A stretch of DNA of 21,296 bases from Candidatus Peregrinibacteria bacterium (GTDB taxonomy: Bacteria > Patescibacteriota > Gracilibacteria > UBA1369): positions 1 through 21,296 of the forward strand of contig WJJQ01000143.1 of the NCBI GenBank assembly GCA_014729615.1, read 5' to 3'. How positions within the stretch are numbered: the first letter of the stretch is position 1; every line of letters begins with the position of its first letter. This document shows positions 15,130 through 21,296 of this stretch, one piece after another. The position numbers and the translations under genes are program-made. The notes under the pieces are model-generated. The model had not been told where the DNA came from. It saw only the letters and a program-made list of their open reading frames with translations, and did no database searches.

Positions 15130-15345
15130 ATGTCAAAAAATCTTATTGAAAAACCGTCTTTAAAGCGCTTTTTGGTCAGATTTACAAACGCAATTGCAAT
15201 AATACTTATCTGGCGATCAATCTGGAATTTTACCGACATGTATGTGCTCCCCGATAGGCCGATTGTATCAAATTTACTTACTTTAATAGCGGGTATACTA
15301 ATTTTATACATTCCCGATCGAAGCATCAAGGAGCTTGTGGATTAA
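15130..15345 (+). CDS. Small two-helix membrane protein, function unknown
   Basis: A 71-residue protein that I do not recognise as a named family. After a basic N-terminus it has two hydrophobic segments (about residues 18-32 and 46-61) joined by a short loop with LPDRPIVSN, and ends in an acidic/basic tail after YIPDRS. Its ATG lies one base after the corA stop, so it is very probably translated from the corA mRNA. An opposite-strand reading frame of similar length covers the same bases but has no conserved look. The tight link to corA suggests a role at the membrane near the channel; this is inference. Confidence 0.7.
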   Translation: MSKNLIEKPSLKRFLVRFTNAIAIILIWRSIWNFTDMYVLPDRPIVSNLLTLIAGILILYIPDRSIKELVD

Positions 15346-15357
15346 CAAATTAATAAA

Positions 15358-15446
15358 TGGTGCGCAGGAGAGGACTTGAACCTCCACACCCGTATATGGG
15401 CACTACCCCCTCAAGGTAGCGCGTCTACCAGTTCCGCCACCTGCGC
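15358..15446 (-). tRNA. tRNA-Leu (anticodon GAG)
   Basis: An 89-base class II tRNA with encoded CCA. The acceptor stem GCGCAGG pairs with CCTGCGC, the discriminator base is A, the anticodon stem CTACC/GGTAG holds loop TTGAGGG with anticodon GAG, a long variable arm (TGCCCATATACGGGTG region) is present as expected for leucine tRNAs, and the T-loop is GGTTCAAGTCC. It reads CUC and CUU. Confidence 0.96.
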
Positions 15447-15456
15447 GTAAAAGGGG

Positions 15457-15477
15457 AAAAAGCTTTGCTACCAAAGC
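15457..15477 (-). terminator. Terminator-like hairpin in the leader of tRNA-Leu
   Basis: On the minus strand, GCTTTG-GTAG-CAAAGC followed by five T forms a 6-base-pair stem with a 4-base loop and a short U-tract. It points towards tRNA-Leu, ending 11 bases before it, and no minus-strand protein gene lies upstream that would need a terminator. It may be a processing signal or attenuator in the tRNA leader, or a weak terminator blocking antisense transcripts. Confidence 0.4.
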
Positions 15478-15483
15478 CAACAT

Positions 15484-15511
15484 ATTTTAACCAAAATCCG
15501 AAAAATCTCAA
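15484..15511 (-). promoter_or_regulatory. Promoter candidate for tRNA-Leu
   Basis: On the minus strand, TTGAGA (15511-15506) and TAAAAT (15489-15484) are 16 bases apart (4/6 and 5/6). The start would fall near 15477, at the foot of the terminator-like hairpin, so the primary transcript would begin with that hairpin. Confidence 0.4.
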
Positions 15512-15555
15512 GCAGAAATAAAACTTAAGCCTTTCTGCAAGCCTTAATTTATGAT
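15512..15555. promoter_or_regulatory. Inverted and direct repeats with a -10-like box upstream of fthC
   Basis: GCAGAAA (15512-15518) and TTTCTGC (15532-15538) form a 7-base inverted repeat with a 13-base spacer. AAGCCTT occurs twice, at 15527-15533 and 15539-15545. TATGAT at 15550-15555 could be the -10 box of fthC, but no -35 sequence is seen at the right distance; the repeats occupy that position. No gene is present here. Confidence 0.28.
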
Positions 15556-15584
15556 TAAATGCTTGCGTCATTTATTTACAATCC

Positions 15585-16130
15585 ATGAAAAAAGAAATAA
15601 GAAGATCCATTTTATACAAACGAACCAAACAGGATCCCAACGATAAAAAACCAAAAGATGAATCAATTATTAATAAGATTTCAGCCGATCCATTATTTCA
15701 GCAGGCAAAAGAAATTCTCAGTTACATGCCGATTCATGGAGAAGTCGACCTGGTTCCCTTAATTGATAAATTTCCGGACAAAGATTTTATACTACCAAGA
15801 GTAGATATGGGCACTAATGATTTAAAGCTTTATAAAATCAATGATCTGGATGACGTGGAAAAAGGATCCTTTGACGTAATGGAGCCCAGAACTGACTTAG
15901 AGCAGATTCCTCCCGAAAAAATAGACCTGGTATTTGTACCGGCTGTAGCATACGACAAAAAAGGTCACAGAATAGGTTATGGAGGTGGATTTTACGACAA
16001 AATATTAAAGAAAATCCGGGCCAGAAAAATCGGCGTGGCTTATGAATTTCAAATAATTGACGAAGCTCCGGTCGAAGAACACGATGTACCGGTTGACGAG
16101 GTAATTACTGAATCCAATATTTACAAATAA
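15585..16130 (+). CDS. fthC: 5-formyltetrahydrofolate cyclo-ligase family protein
   Basis: A 181-residue protein matching 5-FCL (MTHFS), which uses ATP to turn 5-formyl-THF into 5,10-methenyl-THF and so recovers the by-product formed by serine hydroxymethyltransferase. Visible features are an N-terminal basic helix (KKEIRRSILYKR), a YMPIHGEVDLVPLI segment (47-60) that matches the family's EVD...PLI substrate region, and the signature GHRIGYGGGFYDK at 127-139 (family GxRLGxGxGYYD). Its length fits the family (about 180-200). glyA begins 18 bases later on the same strand, which strongly supports the assignment because the two enzymes act on the same folate pool. Confidence 0.92.
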   Translation: MKKEIRRSILYKRTKQDPNDKKPKDESIINKISADPLFQQAKEILSYMPIHGEVDLVPLIDKFPDKDFILPRVDMGTNDLKLYKINDLDDVEKGSFDVMEPRTDLEQIPPEKIDLVFVPAVAYDKKGHRIGYGGGFYDKILKKIRARKIGVAYEFQIIDEAPVEEHDVPVDEVITESNIYK

Positions 16131-16148
16131 ACCATAATTACAAACAAT

Positions 16149-17390
16149 ATGGATATGCAAGCAATCAAGGCCTATGACATTGATCTTTATAATGCCATCA
16201 AGGCCGAGGAGAAAAGACAATCGCAAGGAATTGAACTTATTCCTTCTGAAAATTACGTTTCCACAGCCGTTTTGGAAGCCCTGGGTTCGGTAACGACAAA
16301 TAAATACTCCGAAGGATACATTGGCAAAAGGTATTACGGCGGTTGTGAAAATATTGATATTGTTGAAGGACTTGCCATAGACAGATTAAAAAAATTATTC
16401 GGATGTGATCATGCCAATGTTCAGCCACTTTCCGGCGCTCCGGCCAATATTGCGGTTTATTTCGGATTGCTTGAGCCCGGAGACACAATTTTGGGCATGC
16501 ACCTTGCCCATGGAGGTCACTTAACGCACGGTCATCCAGTTACTCACATGGCAAAGGTATTTAACTATGTCAGATATGTAACAGCTGAAGACGGAAGCAT
16601 CGATTATGACAACCTTGAGCAAATGGCCATGGAGCACAAACCTAAAATGATTTTGGTTGGATACAGCGCCTATTCTAGAGACATCGATTATCAAAGAGTC
16701 AAAGAAATAGCTGACAAGGTTGGCGCTTTAACCATGGCGGACATAGCACACATAGCGGGCCTGATCGCGGGCGGAGAAATGAACAATCCGGTCCCCTATT
16801 TCGACGTAATAACATCCACAACACATAAAACGTTGCGCGGCCCCAGAGGAGGATTAATTATGTGTAAAGAAGAACATGCAAAAGCCATCGACAAAAGCGT
16901 TTTCCCCGGATTCCAGGGAGGCCCTCACGAAAATAACATCGCTGGTAAAGCCGTTGCGTTCAAAGAAGCACTTGAACCCGGCTTCAAAGATTACGCCAAA
17001 CAAATTAAGGCAAACGCAAAAATTCTTGAGGAAGAATTCAATAATCGCGGCTACAAATTAATGTTTGGAGGAACCGAAAACCATCTATTATTAATCGATG
17101 TAACTCCTCACAACATTACCGGTAAAGAAGCACAAGTGGCCTTAGATAAAGCCGGCATCACTTGCAATATGAATATGATTCCAAACGATCCGCGCAAACC
17201 GTTGGACCCAAGCGGAATCAGAATCGGCACACCTGCCATGACAACACGTGGATTCAAAGAAGAAGAATTCCGTAAAGTCGCGGATTGGATGGATAAAGCC
17301 ATGACAAACCACACCAACGACTCACTGTTGGCAGAATTGAAACAAGAAGTATCTGAAACTTGTAACCAATATCCGGTTCCCGGAATATAA
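16149..17390 (+). CDS. glyA: Serine hydroxymethyltransferase
   Basis: A 413-residue PLP enzyme that converts serine and tetrahydrofolate to glycine and 5,10-methylene-THF. GIELIPSENY (27-36), YSEGYIGKRYYGGC (53-66), HLAHGGHLTHG (118-128), and D198 with H201 in MADIAHIAG are present. The PLP lysine is K227 in STTHKTLRGPRGG, and VFPGFQGGP follows. Some usually invariant positions differ: SGAPAN replaces SGSQAN (95-100), THGHPVTHMAK replaces THGSPVNxSGK, and VGYSAYSR replaces AGASAYSR. The catalytic set is still complete. Its product feeds dTMP synthesis (dcd branch) and purine formylation. The stop codon sits in the loop of a hairpin shared with the convergent phosphatase gene. Confidence 0.96.
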   Translation: MDMQAIKAYDIDLYNAIKAEEKRQSQGIELIPSENYVSTAVLEALGSVTTNKYSEGYIGKRYYGGCENIDIVEGLAIDRLKKLFGCDHANVQPLSGAPANIAVYFGLLEPGDTILGMHLAHGGHLTHGHPVTHMAKVFNYVRYVTAEDGSIDYDNLEQMAMEHKPKMILVGYSAYSRDIDYQRVKEIADKVGALTMADIAHIAGLIAGGEMNNPVPYFDVITSTTHKTLRGPRGGLIMCKEEHAKAIDKSVFPGFQGGPHENNIAGKAVAFKEALEPGFKDYAKQIKANAKILEEEFNNRGYKLMFGGTENHLLLIDVTPHNITGKEAQVALDKAGITCNMNMIPNDPRKPLDPSGIRIGTPAMTTRGFKEEEFRKVADWMDKAMTNHTNDSLLAELKQEVSETCNQYPVPGI

Positions 17391-17399
17391 TTATTCCGG
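17380..17399. terminator. Hairpin spanning both stop codons of glyA and the PP2C gene
   Basis: CCGGAATA and TATTCCGG form a perfect 8-base-pair inverted repeat around TAAT. The TAA of glyA (17388-17390) and the TAA of the opposite gene (17393-17391) lie in the loop and at its border. On the plus strand it is followed by TCGTTTTAAAT, a modest T-tract; on the minus strand there is no T-tract. It could be a weak terminator or 3'-end stabiliser. Confidence 0.5.
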
Positions 17400-19016
17400 T
17401 CGTTTTAAATCAATCCCCACAGTAGGAGCAATGGTTGGTCCACCGGGACGCTTTAGAACAAGCAATGTAATGTCATCTTGTTGCTTGTAGTCGCCCATAT
17501 ATTCTTTTACATCGGAAAGAATTGCGTTACGTATGGCATGCGCGTTCGCAAGACTGCCATATTCAGACAAAGCTCTTTTCAAATTTGCCATACCATACAT
17601 TTCTTTAGTGTTCTTCCAAGCTTCGGGTATACCGTCACTGTATGCAATTACCACATCGCCTTCCGCCATTTCCACATCAATTTCTTTCAAAATTTTTGAA
17701 ATGTCCGGCAACATTCCAAGAGCAATCCCTCCGGATGGAAGCAAAGCCACCTTACCGGTTGCGGCTTCATATTTAATCAATTGTTCATGTCCCGCGCTCA
17801 CATAACTCATTTTATTTTGTTCAGCCATCCATTTCATCATAACCAGGGTAATAAACATGTTTGCCGATGTCTTTTCTTTCAGAATTCTGTTTACCTGAGT
17901 CAATAGCGTCACCATATCCGTGTCTCCGGCATAATTATAAATTAAAGCATTCGCGATCGAGACCACTATACCCGATGGCACGCCATGCCCTGTCACATCA
18001 CCCAAATACATTATCAAGTTTTCTTCATCAATCTTTATGAAGTCATAGCAATCACCTCCAATTTCTTCAGCGGGAATCAGCCCGGCCGAAATATCAATAC
18101 CTTGAATTTTCGGAATTTGAGTAGGTAATAATTCTTTTTGTATTTTGGATGCCAATTCAAGTTCTTTTGCAACACGCTCCTTATAAACCAATGCCTTTGT
18201 GCTTTCATCAAGCTCGGCCGCCATCTTGTTAACCGCGTCCGCCAAAACACTTACCTCATCTTTTGTTTTAACATCAACTCTGTGCTTAAAGTCACCTTTT
18301 GCAATTATCCCCACACCGTCGGTCAGCTTCTTAAGCGGCTGAGTAATCGTTTTGGCAAAAAAGTAAGCTAGGAAAACGCCGATTCCAATACCAAATATGG
18401 CCATTAACATACTTCTCATAACACTTTGCCAGACGCGCTTTTCCAAATTCGCATAAGAAATATGATACACAACGGACAATTCTTCTGAAGCTGGCTGCAC
18501 CAGATAGTCTACGCGTTCATCGGGAGCCAAAGGAGCAATGTTATTTTCACTTCTATCAACATAAACCGTTTCACCTTCATCATTACGTTTTAAGTAAACC
18601 GTTCTGTTTGTATTCAACGTTCTGGCGGAAGGAATTTTACTTTCCACTTGTTCCTTTTTATAAATACTATCCACTGTTCTTGCATTTCCCTCGTACCGTT
18701 TTTCATTATCCGTTATTGAATCATATAAAATTTCCCCTTCATAATTAATAATTTCAACGGATTCAAGATCTTCAAATTTTTCAAACTTATCTTTAATTTC
18801 GCGATTAAAATAAATAAAACTATCCTGCGGAATGTATAAATTGTAATCATTAGAAATGCGCTCCGCCGTCAATTCCGCATAAGAACGCGCATTTCTAAAA
18901 ATATCCTGCGTCAAGTCTCGTCTGGTTTCAGAAGCAAACAAAAAAGCTGTTATTCCAAACAATAACAATATGAATAAACTAATCCCTACAACTAATTTTG
19001 TTTTTAATGAATTCAT
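17391..19016 (-). CDS. Membrane HAMP-PP2C (SpoIIE/RsbU-type) serine/threonine phosphatase
   Basis: A 541-residue sensor phosphatase. Order: transmembrane helix 1 (about 8-28), an external region of about 165 residues (30-195) resembling a small sensor domain, helix 2 (about 202-222), HAMP linker (about 222-275, with ITQPLKKL), a charged coiled helix with ELELASKIQKELLP (285-298) typical of RsbU/SpoIIE linkers, and a PP2C-SpoIIE domain (about 300-522). Metal-binding aspartates are visible: D322 in GGDCYDF, D340 in LGDVTGHG, D461 in YSDGIPEA and D514/D515 in QQDDITLLV. Related proteins dephosphorylate STAS-domain anti-anti-sigma factors; no STAS or anti-sigma gene is present in the window. The ATG lies eight bases after the stop of the solute-binding protein gene, so the two are probably one transcript. 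Confidence 0.92.
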   Translation of the reverse strand: MNSLKTKLVVGISLFILLLFGITAFLFASETRRDLTQDIFRNARSYAELTAERISNDYNLYIPQDSFIYFNREIKDKFEKFEDLESVEIINYEGEILYDSITDNEKRYEGNARTVDSIYKKEQVESKIPSARTLNTNRTVYLKRNDEGETVYVDRSENNIAPLAPDERVDYLVQPASEELSVVYHISYANLEKRVWQSVMRSMLMAIFGIGIGVFLAYFFAKTITQPLKKLTDGVGIIAKGDFKHRVDVKTKDEVSVLADAVNKMAAELDESTKALVYKERVAKELELASKIQKELLPTQIPKIQGIDISAGLIPAEEIGGDCYDFIKIDEENLIMYLGDVTGHGVPSGIVVSIANALIYNYAGDTDMVTLLTQVNRILKEKTSANMFITLVMMKWMAEQNKMSYVSAGHEQLIKYEAATGKVALLPSGGIALGMLPDISKILKEIDVEMAEGDVVIAYSDGIPEAWKNTKEMYGMANLKRALSEYGSLANAHAIRNAILSDVKEYMGDYKQQDDITLLVLKRPGGPTIAPTVGIDLKRPE

Positions 19017-19024
19017 TTTTATTT

Positions 19025-20605
19025 TTATTTTACATCCTTGGCATGGATATATCCGTCTATTCTAACATTTAATTCAAATCCTTTTTTAATTGCGAAAATT
19101 GTTTCAGATTCAAATAGCGGCACCCCTATTATATCATTTTCCGTTATTATTTGCATCACTGTCTGCATCTGCTCCAGACGTTTTTCCTCGTCCAGGTTTT
19201 CAACAATTTCATTTATTAAACTGTCAACTTCTGCGTTTTCATAATTAATTGCATTAAAACTTCCAAAACCTAAATCCGCATCACGACTGTGAGCAACACC
19301 TTCAAGAAAATCCAACGCATCTCCAAGTTCACTTTTCCATCCTAAGAAATACATATCTGAATTTGCCTTCTTTAAAGCTTCACTAAACTCAACCGCGGAA
19401 AGTGCATTACTTTGTACATCAATTCCTATTTCTTCCAACTGGGCCTCAACGTATTTCGCAATCGCATCTAATCCCGCCGGATAATCAAAATTGACCGTTA
19501 GCCTTTCAAAACTCCCCGATTGCTTGTCTCTGATCAACCTTTTTGCTTCAGAAACATTAAAATCAGTCACTTTAATATTTGGATTAAAACCAAAAACTCC
19601 GCTACTAATAAACTGTGAAGAAGGTTTCGCGTACCCAAAAGCAAAGTCTACTAAATCATTTTTATTTAGCGCCATCGCTATAGCCTTTCTGACGTTTTTA
19701 TCGGCTAAAAGCTCATTTTCAAAATTAAACATAATAAAACTCACTTCCAAACTAGGTATTGAATTAATTTCCCAGCCATCAGTATTAATATTATTACAAC
19801 CTTCAAAATCGGAATAATTGTTTACCGAACAAGCAGTGGTGGGAGGCACATTTGCAAGAATATCAATTTCACCCTCTTCAAATTGTCTTTCACGATCTCT
19901 TCTACTTGCAATAGCGCGTAATATCACTTTTTCATATACAGGAGTGTCCCCCCAATAAGCATTGAATCTTTGCAAAACAGTATCATCACCTTTTATTGTA
20001 TCAAAAACATAAGGACCAGTACCAACAGGAACATTTAAATCTTTTACTTCCGAAGGGAAAATATTTGTTATGGACAATTTTTGCAACAATAAAGGATCGG
20101 GGTTAACCGTTGTTATTTGGATCCTATCTTCTGAAATTCTTGTTACATCTTCTATTGTACTCAAAAAATCGATTAATTGTGAATCTTTATATAATCGAGC
20201 TCTTTCAATGCTTGCAATAACATCTTCCGCATCTAATGTACTGCCATCATGAAAAAATACATTTGGTCTCAAAATAAATTCCCACGTTTTATCATCTTTC
20301 ATGCCCCAGGCAATTGCCAATCCCGGTTTTATTTGTAAATCATGATCCAATTTAATAAGACCTTCATACATATTGACCAAATAACTTCTATTAACAGGAT
20401 TAAAACGAGTTGGCTCAAAACTAACGGGTTCAAACAAATAGCCAATAGTCAAACTGCCTTTACTTTCAAACTCATTTTCAATTTGAAACAAGTCTCTTTC
20501 GTACAAATAATAATTGATCTGCGAGCCAAAAAACAAATAAATCCCCAAAATGGCGAGAAAAATTACACCGAGTCCGGCTACTGATTTACCCAAAATTTTT
20601 GGCAT
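19025..20605 (-). CDS. Family 5 extracellular solute-binding protein, membrane-anchored
   Basis: A 526-residue SBP_bac_5 (peptide/nickel/oligopeptide type) binding protein. The fold is recognisable from YEGLIKLDHDLQIKPGLAIAW (80-100), the FHDGSTLDAEDVIASIERA motif (118-136), GTGPYVF (195-201), RKAIAMALNK in the middle and a C-terminal region with MQTVMQIITEND and VPLFE. The N-terminus has a single hydrophobic helix (about 9-27) with no cysteine lipobox, so anchoring by a transmembrane helix is more likely than lipidation. C259 and C270 could form a disulfide. No ABC permease or ATPase gene is nearby. The next gene encodes a HAMP-PP2C phosphatase, so it could be a ligand-sensing partner rather than, or as well as, an import protein; that is inference. 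An extended -10 element lies just upstream. Confidence 0.9.
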   Translation of the reverse strand: MPKILGKSVAGLGVIFLAILGIYLFFGSQINYYLYERDLFQIENEFESKGSLTIGYLFEPVSFEPTRFNPVNRSYLVNMYEGLIKLDHDLQIKPGLAIAWGMKDDKTWEFILRPNVFFHDGSTLDAEDVIASIERARLYKDSQLIDFLSTIEDVTRISEDRIQITTVNPDPLLLQKLSITNIFPSEVKDLNVPVGTGPYVFDTIKGDDTVLQRFNAYWGDTPVYEKVILRAIASRRDRERQFEEGEIDILANVPPTTACSVNNYSDFEGCNNINTDGWEINSIPSLEVSFIMFNFENELLADKNVRKAIAMALNKNDLVDFAFGYAKPSSQFISSGVFGFNPNIKVTDFNVSEAKRLIRDKQSGSFERLTVNFDYPAGLDAIAKYVEAQLEEIGIDVQSNALSAVEFSEALKKANSDMYFLGWKSELGDALDFLEGVAHSRDADLGFGSFNAINYENAEVDSLINEIVENLDEEKRLEQMQTVMQIITENDIIGVPLFESETIFAIKKGFELNVRIDGYIHAKDVK

Positions 20606-20627
20606 TTGTTACGTTAAATATCGTATT

Positions 20628-20636
20628 ATTATACCA
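20628..20636 (-). promoter_or_regulatory. Extended -10 promoter candidate for the solute-binding protein/PP2C pair
   Basis: On the minus strand, TGG-TATAAT gives a perfect -10 box (20633-20628) with the TGN extension, in the 37-base gap after the lepA stop. No good -35 box is seen, which extended -10 promoters can lack. The start would be near 20621, about 16 bases before the ATG. Confidence 0.45.
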
Positions 20637-20642
20637 TACTTT

Positions 20643-21296
20643 CTAACGTTTTAAAACAGCCATGAATGCTTCCTGGGGCAAATCAACCTTACCAAATTTT
20701 TTCAAACGCTTTTTACCCGCTTTTTGCTTTTTTAATAACTTATCTTTTCTGGTTCTGTCACCTCCGTAAAGTTTTGCCGTTACATCTTTTCTTAATGCGC
20801 TCAACGACTCTCGCGCAACAATTTTCCCTCCTATAGCGGCCTGAATCGCAATTTCAAAATTCGCTCGCGGAATCAGCTCTTTTAATCTTTTACATAATCC
20901 TGAACCAACATAATACGCTTCGTCTTTGTGCGTAATTTGAGCCAGCGCATCCACAATTTCACCGGCAATTAAAATATCAAGCTTAACCAATTTATCAGTA
21001 CGATATTCCAAATATTCATAATTCATGGAAGCATAACCCGATGTAATACTTTTAAGCTGATCATAATAGTCTGTAATAACTGAAGCTAACGGCATTTCAA
21101 ATACAACAATGACTCTATTTTCATCAATATATTGAATATTTTTGTTTAATCCTCTTTTTTCAAGTGACATTTGCATAATCGCGCCCACATAAACTTTCGG
21201 CGTTAAAACTTCCACCTTAACCCATGGCTCCATAATTGATTCAATATGCGATGGATCAGGTAAATCCGATGGATTTGCCACAAAAACCTGATCACC
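20643..21296 (-). CDS. lepA: Elongation factor 4 (LepA), C-terminal part only
   Basis: The last 217 codons of LepA (family about 600 residues); the GTPase and earlier domains lie beyond the right edge, so the true start is outside the window. The visible part begins in the EF-G-like domain region (DQVFVANPSDLPD), has EPWVKVEVLTPKVYVGAIM and the G(Y)ASMNYEYLEYR segment of domain V, and ends in the LepA-specific C-terminal domain. That domain carries ELIPRANFEIAIQAAIGGKI, LRKDVTAKLYGGD, the basic RKDKLLKKQKAGKKRLKKFG tail and the terminal PQEAFMAVLK motif. LepA is a ribosome-associated GTPase whose back-translocation role is debated. It ends in TAG, 37 bases before the solute-binding protein gene. 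Confidence 0.96.
   Translation of the reverse strand, partial: GDQVFVANPSDLPDPSHIESIMEPWVKVEVLTPKVYVGAIMQMSLEKRGLNKNIQYIDENRVIVVFEMPLASVITDYYDQLKSITSGYASMNYEYLEYRTDKLVKLDILIAGEIVDALAQITHKDEAYYVGSGLCKRLKELIPRANFEIAIQAAIGGKIVARESLSALRKDVTAKLYGGDRTRKDKLLKKQKAGKKRLKKFGKVDLPQEAFMAVLKR

Noticed and set aside
15084..15329. Minus-strand frame of 81 codons opposite the small membrane protein
   Set aside because: The plus-strand frame is coupled to corA by one base and has clear transmembrane segments; the minus-strand frame has neither context nor motifs.
20643..21281. Independent 212-residue protein starting at GTG 21281
   Set aside because: The frame stays open to the window edge and the sequence is the C-terminal part of LepA, so the GTG is an internal valine codon.
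1..21296. Mobile elements, CRISPR arrays, defence or toxin-antitoxin genes
   Set aside because: No transposase or integrase motifs, spaced direct repeats or recognisable defence domains were found; every larger frame is a housekeeping or membrane protein.

Overview
This window reads as a dense, AT-rich bacterial chromosome segment made mostly of housekeeping metabolism. It contains 18 complete protein genes, two gene fragments cut by the window edges and two tRNA genes. Several traits point by inference to a small-genome lineage such as the Candidate Phyla Radiation/Patescibacteria. Genes are packed or overlapping, no start carries a recognisable Shine-Dalgarno sequence, all 19 visible stops are TAA or TAG, and small membrane proteins sit beside standard enzymes. 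The phylum cannot be fixed without a tree. The standard genetic code fits: conserved proteins read end to end with no in-frame TGA.

Layout. (1) Positions 1-3222, minus strand: a purine/pyrimidine operon purC-purE-purB-dcd, with dcd cut by the left edge. PurE is of the class II type that carboxylates AIR directly with CO2. purA (3359-4669, plus) diverges from purC, and a short region between them holds two facing promoter candidates and a dyad. PurA plus PurB turn IMP into AMP; PurE, PurC and PurB run AIR to AICAR. (2) 4670-5698, minus: a membrane-anchored DUF3179 protein whose promoter region carries two overlapping palindromes. (3) 5839-13252, plus: a six-gene sugar-phosphate operon (small transaldolase, pgi, tkt, gnd, zwf, pgl). 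It covers the oxidative pentose phosphate branch and the transketolase/transaldolase reactions, and ends at a strong bidirectional terminator. rpe, rpi and glycolytic phosphofructokinase are not in the window. (4) 13293-15446: a DUF4013 membrane protein, tRNA-Val(TAC), a corA-like magnesium channel with a 71-residue membrane protein behind it, and tRNA-Leu(GAG). (5) 15585-17390, plus: fthC-glyA, a one-carbon/folate pair. (6) 17391-21296, minus: lepA (C-terminal part only), then a membrane-anchored family 5 solute-binding protein and a HAMP-PP2C (SpoIIE/RsbU-type) phosphatase.

I found no mobile element, CRISPR array, toxin-antitoxin pair or defence system. I see no clear previously undescribed system. 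The points most worth checking are the solute-binding protein/PP2C phosphatase pair as a possible sensory unit, the DUF3179 gene with its operator-like promoter, the variant G6PDH active site inside a complete oxidative pentose phosphate operon, and the class II PurE. Promoters and operators below are read by eye and are hypotheses.
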